A stretch of 64,000 nucleotides of DNA from Brachybacterium sp. SGAir0954 (GTDB lineage: Bacteria > Actinomycetota > Actinomycetes > Actinomycetales > Dermabacteraceae): NCBI RefSeq assembly GCF_005490785.1, contig NZ_CP027295.1, positions 2,480,001 to 2,544,000 on the forward strand, in the 5' to 3' direction. Every line of letters begins with the position of its first letter. Position 1 is the stretch's first letter. The notes beneath the pieces were generated by a model, which was not told the origin of the DNA, made no database searches, and saw only the letters and a list, made by a program, of their open reading frames with translations. Position numbers and translations under genes: made by a program. Shown here in pieces: positions 1 to 8,181 of this stretch.

Positions 1-79
1 CGACGGCCTCGCCCTCCAGCGCGTGCTCGACGCGGTCATCGCCTCCGACGCCGACGGCGGCCGCACCGTCACCCTCTGA
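1..79 (+). CDS. C-terminal end of a Gfo/Idh/MocA-type oxidoreductase (partial)
   Basis: Only the last 25 codons are inside the window, ending at TGA 77-79. The tail reads as DGLALQRVLDAVIAS followed by a short Asp/Gly stretch and RTVTL. This resembles the end of NAD(P)-dependent Gfo/Idh/MocA sugar or inositol dehydrogenases, in which a helix of the DGL-x-VLDA type precedes a final basic-Val-Thr/Ser-Leu strand. The next gene on the same strand is a sugar-phosphate-isomerase-like TIM barrel, a frequent partner of such dehydrogenases, which supports the reading. The catalytic and Rossmann parts are outside the window, so the family call rests on the tail and the context only. Confidence 0.5.
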   Translation, partial: DGLALQRVLDAVIASDADGGRTVTL

Positions 80-166
80 CCCGGGAGCCCGGCTCCCCCG
101 GGGCGGGCCCCTCGCTCGTCCTCCCCCTGTCCTGCCATCGACCACCCTGCGAAGGAGCACTGCAGT

Positions 167-1168
<1,002 letters not shown>

Positions 1169-1265
1169 CGGCCCGCCGGGGCGGCCTGCCACGGCCGGCC
1201 GCCTCGGCGCCGTGCGCGCCCGCGCACCCTGTGCGCTCCCCGTGACCGTCCCGGCGACCCGCTCC

Positions 1266-1271
1266 TAGGAT
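1266..1271 (+). promoter_or_regulatory. -10 hexamer TAGGAT, probable leaderless promoter
   Basis: TAGGAT fits the actinobacterial -10 consensus TANNNT and ends 6 nt before the ATG at 1278, so transcription would begin at the start codon itself. A GTGACC at about 1242-1247 could be the -35, with an 18-nt spacer. There is no Shine-Dalgarno in front of the gene. Confidence 0.55.
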
Positions 1272-1277
1272 GCAGGC

Positions 1278-1946
1278 ATGACGCCCTCCAGCGACCCCCG
1301 CCCCGCCGACGGCGCCGCCGGCCCGGATCCCCGGTCCGAGCGCGCCCAGATCGCCGATGCCTTCGCGCAGCTGGGCCCGGCCGCGCCCACGATCCTGCCG
1401 GGATGGGACGCGCGCGAGCTGCTCGACCACCTGCTGCTGCGCGAGCGCTTCTGGACGCTGCAGCTCGGCGGCGCGCTCCCGGGCCCCGCAGGGACGGCGC
1501 TCACGCAGCGCAAGGAGGCGGCGCTCGACCTCCCCTGGGAGCAGAAGGTCGCGCTCCTGCGCGAGGGCCCCGGGCGTCTCTCCCCCGCCGGCCGCGCCGA
1601 TGCGCTCACCGGCGACCTCGAGCAGCTCATCCACCACGAGGACCTGCGCCGCGCGCAGGACGGCTGGCGCCCGCGCCGGATCACCCCGGAGGTCGAGCGT
1701 GCGGCCTGGCGCGGCATCGGCGTCTTCGCGCGGCTCTCCCTGCGGGTCGACGCCCGGGTCACGCTGGTCTCGCCGCGCGGCGGCAAGCAGGTGGGACCGC
1801 GCCGCGCGGAGGGCAGCCTGCGCGTGCACGGCGAGGTGCTCGAGCTGCTCCTGTGGGTGACAGGACGCGACGAGGTCGCCCGCGTCCAGATCCAGGGGGA
1901 CGAGGCCGGGCTCGCGGCGCTCCGCGAGGGTCGCCGCGGCATCTGA
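1278..1946 (+). CDS. TIGR03085-type DinB/maleylpyruvate-isomerase-fold metal-binding protein
   Basis: A 222-residue protein with the layout of the actinobacterial TIGR03085 family, which shares the four-helix DinB/mycothiol-dependent maleylpyruvate isomerase N-terminal fold. The early segment LGPAAPTILPGWDARELLDH matches the typical opening of that fold, and the later LEQLIHHEDLRRA carries the second histidine region. Histidines in these two places usually bind a divalent metal. No enzymatic reaction is established for the family; a link to mycothiol chemistry is inference from the fold. It appears to be transcribed alone from a leaderless promoter, and a minus-strand methyltransferase converges on it 12 nt downstream. 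Confidence 0.75.
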   Translation: MTPSSDPRPADGAAGPDPRSERAQIADAFAQLGPAAPTILPGWDARELLDHLLLRERFWTLQLGGALPGPAGTALTQRKEAALDLPWEQKVALLREGPGRLSPAGRADALTGDLEQLIHHEDLRRAQDGWRPRRITPEVERAAWRGIGVFARLSLRVDARVTLVSPRGGKQVGPRRAEGSLRVHGEVLELLLWVTGRDEVARVQIQGDEAGLAALREGRRGI

Positions 1947-1958
1947 CCCGCGCGCCCC

Positions 1959-2984
1959 TCAGCGTGACGTGAGCAGGAACAGCCGCGGGTGATGCCCCTT
2001 CTGGAAGAAGCGGTGCTCGTCCCGCAGCGCCCAGGCGGTGCCGGGCCGCTCGAGGACGGCGTGCATACGCCGGATCTCGTGGGTGAGCACGCCGAGCCGT
2101 GCCCCGGGTGCCGCGAGTGCCGCCGCGCGGTCCAGGAGGTCGGCGAGCAGCTGCTCGTTGCTCTCGTGCTCCCCGTGGAGGGTGCCCCAGGGCGGGTTGG
2201 TGAGGATGCGGGTGAAGCCGCCCTCGATCGGCGCGTCCCGCACGTCCCCCGTGATCCACTCGATCCGGCCGCGGCGCCGTGCTGCGCGCTGATGGGCGGT
2301 GGCCGCGGCGATCGCGGCGGGGTCGAGGTCGACGCCCACGGCCCGCGCGGGGGCGGCCACGTGCAGCTGCTCGACGAGGAAGGTGCCGGAGCCGCAGGTC
2401 ATGTCCAGCAGGGAGTCCTCGGCGCGCACGCCGAGGAGGTCGAGCACGGTCGCCGCGATCGTCCCGTTGACGGCTCCGGGGTAGTTCACGGTCCGCCAGG
2501 CGCGCGTCGCGAGCGGCCGGGGTGTGGTGCGCAGGAGCACCTGCCAGCCGGCCTCGCCGCTCGGGGTGCGCCGCACCCGGGCCACGAGATCGCCGTCGGC
2601 GTCGTCCACGGGGAGTCCGGCGGCGTCGGCGAGGGCCTCGGCGAGCCGGCGCATGTCCGTCGAGTCCGCACCGGCGGCCTCGAGCCGGAGCCCGTGGAAC
2701 ACCTGCCGGGGGCGCTGGCGGGCCATGTCCTCGAGGAGGGCCGCGATCCGCTGCTGGAGCGAGGTCTCGAGCAGCTCCCGGGGACGGCGCGCCGCGGCGG
2801 TGAGCGTCGTCGAGGCCGCGACCACGCGGCGGAGGTCGCGCACGGCGTCGAGGTCGGCGGTGCGCAGGGTGAGCTCGGTGGGGGTGCGCACCGCCGCCGG
2901 GCCCAGCCGCCGCGCCTCCGCGAGGGCGGAGGGAGCACAGCCCTCGAGCACCTCGAGCACCAGCTCGTGCGTGATCTGCGACAT
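1959..2984 (-). CDS. SAM-dependent RNA methyltransferase (Trm14/RlmL-like)
   Basis: A 341-residue class I methyltransferase. The SAM-binding motif I is DMTCGSGTF at about residue 190 and the catalytic motif IV is NPPWG at about 265; this pair is typical of RNA guanine-N2 or N6-adenine methyltransferases of the RlmL/TrmN/Trm14 group. The N-terminal 160 residues lack a strong signature but are placed where related enzymes carry a THUMP-like RNA-binding region. The ATG at 2984 has a GGAG-like Shine-Dalgarno. It diverges from the ParA gene at 3090. Target RNA and position are unknown; a DNA target is less likely given the N-terminal extension. Confidence 0.75.
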   Translation of the reverse strand: MSQITHELVLEVLEGCAPSALAEARRLGPAAVRTPTELTLRTADLDAVRDLRRVVAASTTLTAAARRPRELLETSLQQRIAALLEDMARQRPRQVFHGLRLEAAGADSTDMRRLAEALADAAGLPVDDADGDLVARVRRTPSGEAGWQVLLRTTPRPLATRAWRTVNYPGAVNGTIAATVLDLLGVRAEDSLLDMTCGSGTFLVEQLHVAAPARAVGVDLDPAAIAAATAHQRAARRRGRIEWITGDVRDAPIEGGFTRILTNPPWGTLHGEHESNEQLLADLLDRAAALAAPGARLGVLTHEIRRMHAVLERPGTAWALRDEHRFFQKGHHPRLFLLTSR

Positions 2985-3077
2985 CCTGCTCCGTCCTGCG
3001 GGGTCCGACGGCCGCCTGATCTGCGATCTGTGGTGCGGCCCTCGGGAAGGCTACCGGGCTCGCGGGCCGCGGATCGG

Positions 3078-3083
3078 TAGACT
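3078..3083 (+). promoter_or_regulatory. -10 hexamer TAGACT, probable leaderless promoter of the ParA gene
   Basis: TAGACT ends 6 nt before the GTG at 3090, so the transcript would start at the initiation codon. No Shine-Dalgarno is present. I see no clear -35. The arrangement matches nine other genes in the window. Confidence 0.55.
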
Positions 3084-3089
3084 GCCCGG

Positions 3090-3881
3090 GTGTTCATCGT
3101 GAGTGTGTGTTCGCTGAAGGGCGGCGTCGGCAAGACGTCCGTGACCCTCGGGCTGGCCTCGGCCGCTCTCCACCAGGGGATCAACACCCTGGTGATCGAC
3201 CTGGACCCGCAGGGCGACTCGACCCTCGGGCTGCTGGGCGAGCCCGCGACGGGTCTCGACATCGCGGAGGTGCTCTCCTCCCCGCGCACGGAGACGGTGG
3301 ACCGCTCCATCGTGCCGGTGCCGTGGTCGGAGGGTGAGTCCTCCCATCTCGACCTGATCCCGGGCACGGGGCGCTCCGCGCTCCTGGACTCCCCGGCCCC
3401 TGCCGCGAAGGACGTGCGCCGGCTGCGGGAGGCGCTGGACAAGCGCACCCACCAGTACGACCTCGTGCTCGTGGACTGCCCGCCGTCGCTCAACGGCCTC
3501 ACGCAGACGGCCCTCGCCGCCTCGGACCGCGCCCTCGTGGTCTCCGAGCCGGGCTTCTTCGCCGTCACCGCCGCCGATCGCGCGCTCAAGCTCGCCTCGG
3601 AGATGCGTGAGGACGGCATCGCGCCCCGGCTCATGCCGCTGGGCCTCGCCGTGAACCGCTACCGGCCCCGCTCGGTCGAGCACCAGTACCGTCTCGCGGA
3701 GCTGCGCGACCTCTTCGGCGACCTCGTGCTCGAGCCGGTCATCGAGGAGCGCGTGGGACTGCAGCAGGCGCAGGGCGGTGCCGTGCCGCTGCACCGCTAC
3801 GAGGGCGCCTCCGGCAAGCGCCTCACCGAGGACTTCGACGCGCTGCTGCGCCGCGTGCTCGACTCCCGACAGCACTCCTGA
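3090..3881 (+). CDS. Orphan ParA/MinD-family ATPase
   Basis: A 263-residue deviant-Walker ATPase. The P-loop KGGVGKTS lies at residues 10-17 with the signature lysine, followed by LVIDLDPQGDST (Walker A') and LVLVDCPPSL (Walker B). Family members form ATP-dependent dimers that bind DNA or membrane and position cargo such as chromosomes or protein complexes. No ParB or parS-like partner is adjacent; a second, Soj-like ParA is at 21379-22245 next to xerD, so this copy is more likely to place something other than the origin. It ends about 48 nt before a bidirectional terminator shared with the MerR gene on the opposite strand. Confidence 0.85.
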   Translation: MFIVSVCSLKGGVGKTSVTLGLASAALHQGINTLVIDLDPQGDSTLGLLGEPATGLDIAEVLSSPRTETVDRSIVPVPWSEGESSHLDLIPGTGRSALLDSPAPAAKDVRRLREALDKRTHQYDLVLVDCPPSLNGLTQTALAASDRALVVSEPGFFAVTAADRALKLASEMREDGIAPRLMPLGLAVNRYRPRSVEHQYRLAELRDLFGDLVLEPVIEERVGLQQAQGGAVPLHRYEGASGKRLTEDFDALLRRVLDSRQHS

Positions 3882-3928
3882 GCCCGCCGCCCCGCGCACC
3901 CGCGGCGCCGGGCATGCGGCTCCCGCGC

Positions 3929-3968
3929 ACGAACGGCGGGCCCCCTCCCCCGGGGGCCCGCCGTTCGT
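3929..3968. terminator. Bidirectional hairpin terminator, 17-bp perfect stem
   Basis: Arms 3929-3945 and 3952-3968 are perfectly complementary with a 6-nt loop. The hairpin sits between the convergent ParA gene (+) and MerR gene (-) and would serve both. No U-tract follows, as in many actinobacterial terminators. Confidence 0.85.
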
Positions 3969-4008
3969 GTGCGGCCTGCAGGTGCCGGCCGCGGCCGGCG
4001 ATGCGGTC

Positions 4009-4593
4009 TCAGCCGGCGGCGCGGCTGCGGCGACGGGCGGCGAGCTCGTCGTGCAGGGCGAGCTCGGCGTCGTCGGCCGGATTGACGCCGGGCAGGACCG
4101 AGAGCTCGCTCTCGACCTCGCGCCACACGCGGCCCACGGCGATGCCGAAGACGCCCTGGCCGCCCTGGACGAGGTCGAAGACGTCCTGGGCGGAGGTGCA
4201 CTCGTAGACGGAGGCGCCGTCGCTCATGAGGGTGATCTCGGCGAGGTCGTCGATACCGCGCTCGCGCAGGGCGCCGACGGCGACCCGGATCTGCTGCAGG
4301 GAGACGCCCGTGTCGAGGAGGCGCTTGACGACCTTCAGCACGAGGATGTCGCGGAAGCCGTAGAGGCGCTGGCTGCCGGAGCCCGAGGCGGCGCGCACGC
4401 CGGGCTCGACCAGGCCGGTGCGGGCCCAGTAGTCCAGCTGGCGGTAGGTGATGCCGGCGGCCTTGCACGCGGCAGGACCGCGGTACCCGAGCTCTCCGGG
4501 AGTGTCGACGACCTCGTCGAAGAGCACTCCCTGCTGGGGTTCCGCGGGCACAGTGGACTGCGCCTGTCGATCATCGCCGCGAGTGGCGTTCAC
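4009..4593 (-). CDS. MerR-family transcriptional regulator (Rv1830-like)
   Basis: A 194-residue regulator with one MerR helix-turn-helix. The domain starts near residue 36 with GYRGPAACKAAGITYRQLDY, followed by WARTGLVEP and QRLYGFRDILVLKVVKRLLD. The C-terminal part (ITLMSDGASVYECTSAQDV) matches the conserved family next to garA in actinobacteria (Rv1830 in M. tuberculosis), not a metal or drug sensor: the usual C-terminal cysteine pair of metal-sensing MerR proteins is absent. The start is GTG with GGAGG upstream. It is the last gene of the garA cluster, 168 nt beyond ftsR. In mycobacteria a bifunctional nuclease gene stands in that space; here it is missing. Confidence 0.85.
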   Translation of the reverse strand: MNATRGDDRQAQSTVPAEPQQGVLFDEVVDTPGELGYRGPAACKAAGITYRQLDYWARTGLVEPGVRAASGSGSQRLYGFRDILVLKVVKRLLDTGVSLQQIRVAVGALRERGIDDLAEITLMSDGASVYECTSAQDVFDLVQGGQGVFGIAVGRVWREVESELSVLPGVNPADDAELALHDELAARRRSRAAG

Positions 4594-4643
4594 AGCTGCC
4601 TCCGGGTTCCGGCTCCCGACGGGGAAGATGGGAGCTCCGGCTC

Positions 4644-4649
4644 AGCGTA
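4644..4649 (-). promoter_or_regulatory. Candidate -10 (TACGCT) for the MerR gene
   Basis: On the minus strand TACGCT lies 50 nt before the GTG at 4593, inside the 168-nt gap behind ftsR. This suggests that the MerR gene can be transcribed on its own. No convincing -35 is visible. Confidence 0.35.
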
Positions 4650-4761
4650 GCGCGAAGGGGCGGCGCGCCGGAAGCAACGCGCCGCGATCGGGTCACGGAC
4701 CGGTCACGGTCCCGCCCCGCCAACGCCCCGACGAAGGGGCGTCGAACCGAGGATCCGCTGG

Positions 4762-5460
4762 TCAGCTGCCCCGCAGCCGCAACCGGAGGAGGGAGCTGTG
4801 CAGGGTGATCATGGACTCGCCGAGATCCCGCGCGTAGTCCTCGGCCTCACCCCGCGAGGCGGGATCCGCGGGCCGCGAGCGCGGCGAGGCGACCGAGCGG
4901 ATCATGTGCGCCTCGCGCTCGGCGGAGGTGCGCAGCATGACGAGGTGCCGCGGGTGCAGACCCTCCGCCGCGAGGTCGCGGGCGGCGGTCGTGATCTCGA
5001 GCTCCGTCGCGCCGTAGAAGAGCTGACCCTCGGGGAGCATCCCGTACTGCTCGAGCTCGACGAGGAAGGCGTCGTCCACCGCGGCGCGGGAGCAGAGGCC
5101 GCTGCGGTCCAGCCGCACGGCGTGCATCGTCGCCGAGGGACCGGGCCGGGAGGCGATCGAGGTGATCTCCCCGTCGCCCTCGACCCCGTGCTCGAGGAGG
5201 TGCTCCTTGATGACCTTGAGCGGCCAGAACCGGTCCCGCTGCGCGCGCAGCACGAAGCGGAGCCGATCCACGTCGGAGCGGGAGTACTTGCGGTACCCGG
5301 CCGCCGTGCGCTCGGGGGTGATGAGCCCCTCCGCCTCGAGGTAGTGGAGCTTGGAGTGCGCGAGATCGGGGAACTCGTCCCGGAGCAGCTCGAGCACCTG
5401 CCCGATGCTCATCCGCGCGGACGGCGAGCTCCCCGGCCTGCGCGATGCGGAGGCCGGCAT
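4762..5460 (-). CDS. ftsR: FtsR-like MerR-family regulator of cell division
   Basis: A 232-residue MerR-family protein. Its N-terminal helix-turn-helix contains SIGQVLELLRDEFPDL, SKLHYLEAEGLITPERT and AGYRKYSRSDVDRLRFVL, typical of the Rv1828/FtsR family, which in corynebacteria activates ftsZ. The remaining part is a family-specific dimer/effector domain ending with a conserved helix. The ATG stands only 3 nt behind the garA stop, so the two genes are almost certainly co-transcribed and translationally coupled. The place directly downstream of garA is the standard actinobacterial order. Function in division is known for the family, not shown here. Confidence 0.85.
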   Translation of the reverse strand: MPASASRRPGSSPSARMSIGQVLELLRDEFPDLAHSKLHYLEAEGLITPERTAAGYRKYSRSDVDRLRFVLRAQRDRFWPLKVIKEHLLEHGVEGDGEITSIASRPGPSATMHAVRLDRSGLCSRAAVDDAFLVELEQYGMLPEGQLFYGATELEITTAARDLAAEGLHPRHLVMLRTSAEREAHMIRSVASPRSRPADPASRGEAEDYARDLGESMITLHSSLLRLRLRGS

Positions 5461-5463
5461 GCC

Positions 5464-5910
5464 TCAGTCCGTCCCGACGAAGGGATGGAAGGTGAGGCGG
5501 TACTTGCCGATCTGGACGTCCTGCCCGGCCTGGAGGACGGCCTCGTCGACCCGCTCCTTGCCGAGGTAGGTGCCGTTGAGCGACCCGAGGTCACGCACGA
5601 GGAAGGAGTCCCCGTCCCGCACGAAGGCGGCGTGGCGGCGGGAGACGGTGACGTCGTCGAGGAAGATCTCGCAGCCGGGGTGGCGACCGGCGACCGTGGT
5701 GTCGGCGTCCAGCAGGAAGCGGGCGCCGAGGTTCGGCCCCTTGCGCACGACCAGCAGCGCGCTGCCGCGCGGCAGGTTCTCGATCGCCCGGCGGTCCTGG
5801 GCGGTGAGGCCGGGCTCGGCCTCCTCGACCGGGTCGCTGGGCGAGATCGCGCTCAGCTTCGACGTGTGATCGAGATTGTCGTCGTTCCACTGGTGGTTCG
5901 TCGTGGACAC
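5464..5910 (-). CDS. garA: GarA/OdhI-type FHA regulator of 2-oxoglutarate metabolism
   Basis: A 148-residue protein: a flexible N-terminus of about 50 residues and an FHA domain at about 52-145 with the conserved GRHPGCEIFLDD, VSRRHAAF and GSLNGTYL motifs. GarA/OdhI proteins bind and inhibit 2-oxoglutarate dehydrogenase and regulate glutamate dehydrogenase and synthase; Ser/Thr kinases phosphorylate a TT pair in an ETTS motif, and the FHA domain then closes on itself. Here the matching spot reads LDHTSKL, with only Thr16. I chose the GTG at 5910 because GGAAGGGG lies just upstream; longer in-frame starts extend into Arg-rich, promoter-like sequence. It is followed 3 nt later by ftsR. Confidence 0.9.
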   Translation of the reverse strand: MSTTNHQWNDDNLDHTSKLSAISPSDPVEEAEPGLTAQDRRAIENLPRGSALLVVRKGPNLGARFLLDADTTVAGRHPGCEIFLDDVTVSRRHAAFVRDGDSFLVRDLGSLNGTYLGKERVDEAVLQAGQDVQIGKYRLTFHPFVGTD

Positions 5911-5958
5911 CGTGCACCCCTTCCCGGACCTGCGGCGCGTCCTGTCTTCTGGTCCGAC

Positions 5959-5964
5959 AGGATA
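5959..5964 (-). promoter_or_regulatory. Candidate -10 (TATCCT) for garA-ftsR
   Basis: On the minus strand TATCCT lies about 48 nt before the garA GTG, leaving a leader of about 40 nt with a Shine-Dalgarno. A TCGACG about 19 nt further upstream could act as the -35. It lies in the 137-nt gap after the DUF881 gene, where many actinobacteria carry gcvH. Confidence 0.4.
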
Positions 5965-6047
5965 CGGCGGAGACATCCTCGCACGTCGAGAGCCCGCCGA
6001 GAGCCCGCTGGGGACCATCGGCCCCAGGTCCTGTCAGGATTTGACCT

Positions 6048-6803
6048 TCACTTGACCACCCGCGAGTACTCGGGCTCGCGGACCGTCGCGAGCGCCTCGA
6101 TCGCGACCTGCTCCTCCGCGCTCACCTCGAGGCTCCCGCCGTCCGCGGTGACGGAGTCCACCGCGCCGCCGGGGATGCTCAGCGCCGGCTCCATGACGGT
6201 CGGGTCGCCGATCGCGAGGACGTCGAACGGGGCGGGCACGCGCGTCCCGTCCACGAGCAGCGTGCCGTCCTCCGCGGTCGTGAACGACGTCGAGGCGACG
6301 ACCCGGACGTCGCCCACCTGGATCACCTCGGCGCCGGCGTTGCGCAGCTCCTGCACGACGCCGAGGACGGTGCGCGCTCGGACGGTGCCGGTGCTCTCCG
6401 TGACCCGGGCGGAGATCCCGCGACCATAGGCGGGCGCGGTCCCGGCGACGATCTCGAGGTCCTCGAGCCGCTGCTGCGCGGCGTTCTGCGCGGCGACGTC
6501 GTCCTCGTGGCCGGCCTGCAGGGTCGCGAGGGATCCGTCGAGGTCCTCGTTCTCCTGCTCGAGGTCGCTCACGTGGCGGTCGGACTCGTCGAGCAGCCGC
6601 ACGAGGTCCTCCTGGGTCGCGCCCTGCAGGGCGTCCTCGTCCTGGGCGCGCACCTGCACGACGATCGTGATGCCGAGCAGGAAGCAGAGCACGCCGACGA
6701 TGACCTGCTGCGCGCTCGCATGGGGGCGCAGCGTCTCGCGCAGGCGCCGCAGCACCTCCCGCTGCTCCTGGCGGGACTCGGGGATCCGGGAGCCGTCGCT
6801 CAT
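6048..6803 (-). CDS. DUF881 membrane-anchored protein, second copy
   Basis: A 251-residue protein with a cytoplasmic basic N-terminus, one membrane segment at about 33-51 (VIVGVLCFLLGITIVVQV), a coiled coil at about 55-110 rich in Glu/Asp/Gln, and a DUF881 domain (for example GISARVTEST, VQELRNAGAEVIQVGDVRVV) outside the membrane. Relatives resemble the YlxW family of division-associated proteins. The chosen ATG at 6803 overlaps the stop of the small basic protein by 4 nt, so it is translationally coupled. The order DUF881, small basic protein, DUF881, garA matches Rv1823-Rv1825 and Rv1827. The biochemical role is unknown. Confidence 0.85.
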   Translation of the reverse strand: MSDGSRIPESRQEQREVLRRLRETLRPHASAQQVIVGVLCFLLGITIVVQVRAQDEDALQGATQEDLVRLLDESDRHVSDLEQENEDLDGSLATLQAGHEDDVAAQNAAQQRLEDLEIVAGTAPAYGRGISARVTESTGTVRARTVLGVVQELRNAGAEVIQVGDVRVVASTSFTTAEDGTLLVDGTRVPAPFDVLAIGDPTVMEPALSIPGGAVDSVTADGGSLEVSAEEQVAIEALATVREPEYSRVVK

Positions 6804-7132
6804 GAGCGGAAGAGGCGGCGACGGATCGCGGCCGCGTTGGAGAAGATCCGGATGCCCAGCACGACGATCACGGCGGTGGAGAGCTGGGCTCCCACGCCGA
6901 GCTGGTCGCCGAGGAACACCAGCAGCGCCGCGATCAGGACGTTGAAGAGGAAGGAGGTGATGAAGACGTGGGCGTTGAAGACGCCGTCGAGGACGGCGCG
7001 GAGGCCGCCCGCGAGGGTGTCCAGCGCCGCGACCACGGCGATGGGCAGGTAGGGCTGCAGCACCGCGGGGACGTCCGGCTGGAGGAACAGCCCCACGGCG
7101 ATGCCGATCAGCAGGCCGAGGATCGCGATCAT
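6800..7132 (-). CDS. Small basic membrane protein (Sbp family, DUF1290)
   Basis: A 110-residue integral membrane protein with three hydrophobic segments, starting with MIAILGLLIGIAVGLFLQ, and a basic end (AAAIRRRLFRS). It contains the typical YLPIAVVAALDTLAGGLR and FNAHVFITSFLFN stretches of the small basic protein family (B. subtilis Sbp/YlxX), which is encoded near division genes and always sits with DUF881 proteins in actinobacteria. It overlaps both neighbours by 4 nt, so the three genes form one tightly coupled unit. Its molecular function is not established. Confidence 0.88.
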   Translation of the reverse strand: MIAILGLLIGIAVGLFLQPDVPAVLQPYLPIAVVAALDTLAGGLRAVLDGVFNAHVFITSFLFNVLIAALLVFLGDQLGVGAQLSTAVIVVLGIRIFSNAAAIRRRLFRS

Positions 7133-8061
7133 GGGGTGGTCTCCTTGTCGGTGGCACCGGGGTCGGTGTCGGGGTCGGTGGGCGAGGCGTCGGCGCCGGC
7201 CTCCCCCGGCGGCGTCGAGGAGGCCTCGCGGAGGGCGGCGGGAGCGCGGGCCGGGACGGAGAGGTCCTCGGAGGTCTCCCACGACAGGACGATCCCGAAC
7301 CGGGAGGAGATCTCGGAGAGGTACTCCCCGGTCGCCTCGCCCTGGACGGCCTGCTCGATCGCGGCCCCGTCGCCGAGCGCGACGATGCGGTAGGGCGGCG
7401 ATATCGGGCGGAGGTCCACGAGCACGGCCGATCCCGCGGTGCGGATGGCGCTCGAGGCGGAGATCCGCTGCCCGTTGACGGCGATCGCCTCGGCGCCCGC
7501 GGCCCAGAGGCCGTTGACGGCGATCTGGAGGTCCTCGTCGGTCGCGCGGTTCACGGTGCCTTCGGCGACACCCGGCGAGGCCGGCAGCGGGGCGGAGTCC
7601 TCGACCTGCAGCACGACGCCCGGCCCGCTCAGGGCGGTCGAGGCCGTCGCGGTCTCGTAGGTGGACAGGCGGGCCGCCGCGGCGGAGTCGGAGGACTGCA
7701 GCACGTCCTCCTGGAGCGCGCTGATCTCCGACTGGAGCTCCTCCTGGCGCTGCTCGAGGCCGACGGCGTGCTCGCGGGAGTCCCGCACCTCCTGCTCGAG
7801 GGCGGCGCGCGGGGAGTCCTCGGAGACGGCGTCCGCGCGGAGGTTCGTCACGGCGACGGCGACGGCGAGCCCCAGCAGGATCGCGATGGCGAGGGTGACG
7901 ACGCGGCTCGCGGGCGTGTCGGGGTGGGAGTCCGCCTCGGAGTCCTCCTCGGTGCCGCGCAGCTCGTCGACGTCGAGCGGGCTCGAGGTCAGGGCGCGCA
8001 GCAGCGACATCGGCGAGTACGGGGTCTCGCCATGAGGTGTCTCGCGGGACGGCTCCGGCAT
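7129..8061 (-). CDS. DUF881 membrane-anchored protein, first copy
   Basis: A 310-residue protein with a long acidic N-terminus, one membrane segment at about 50-72 (VVTLAIAILLGLAVAVAV), a coiled coil at about 80-120 rich in Glu and Gln, then a DUF881 domain that includes ALSGPGVVLQVED, LWAAGAEAIAVNGQRI and PPYRIVALGD. The C-terminal 30 residues are a Pro/Asp/Thr-rich tail. I start at the ATG at 8061 rather than the upstream GTG at 8070, because a TATCGT -10 at 8069-8074 would make 8061 the leaderless start and overlaps the GTG. It heads the DUF881-sbp-DUF881 operon. Confidence 0.85.
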   Translation of the reverse strand: MPEPSRETPHGETPYSPMSLLRALTSSPLDVDELRGTEEDSEADSHPDTPASRVVTLAIAILLGLAVAVAVTNLRADAVSEDSPRAALEQEVRDSREHAVGLEQRQEELQSEISALQEDVLQSSDSAAAARLSTYETATASTALSGPGVVLQVEDSAPLPASPGVAEGTVNRATDEDLQIAVNGLWAAGAEAIAVNGQRISASSAIRTAGSAVLVDLRPISPPYRIVALGDGAAIEQAVQGEATGEYLSEISSRFGIVLSWETSEDLSVPARAPAALREASSTPPGEAGADASPTDPDTDPGATDKETTP

Positions 8062-8068
8062 GGCCGCC

Positions 8069-8074
8069 ACGATA
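8069..8074 (-). promoter_or_regulatory. -10 hexamer TATCGT, probable leaderless promoter of the DUF881 operon
   Basis: On the minus strand TATCGT ends 7 nt before the ATG at 8061. No Shine-Dalgarno is present. This decides the start codon of the first DUF881 gene. Confidence 0.5.
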
Positions 8075-8147
8075 TCGGGAGGCGAAGGCGGGGCGGACGC
8101 ATGACCGCCCGGCGCGCCGGGCGGCGGCGCACCGGGCGGGCGCGGGA

Positions 8148-8176
8148 CGGGGCCCGCCCGTGACGGGCGGGCCCCG
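8148..8176 (-). terminator. Hairpin terminator behind the dioxygenase-like gene
   Basis: Arms 8148-8161 and 8163-8176 are perfectly complementary; the practical loop is about 3 nt (TGA). The hairpin begins 5 nt beyond the stop of the minus-strand lipoprotein gene and isolates it from the DUF881 operon. Confidence 0.8.
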
Positions 8177-8181
8177 GAGGA

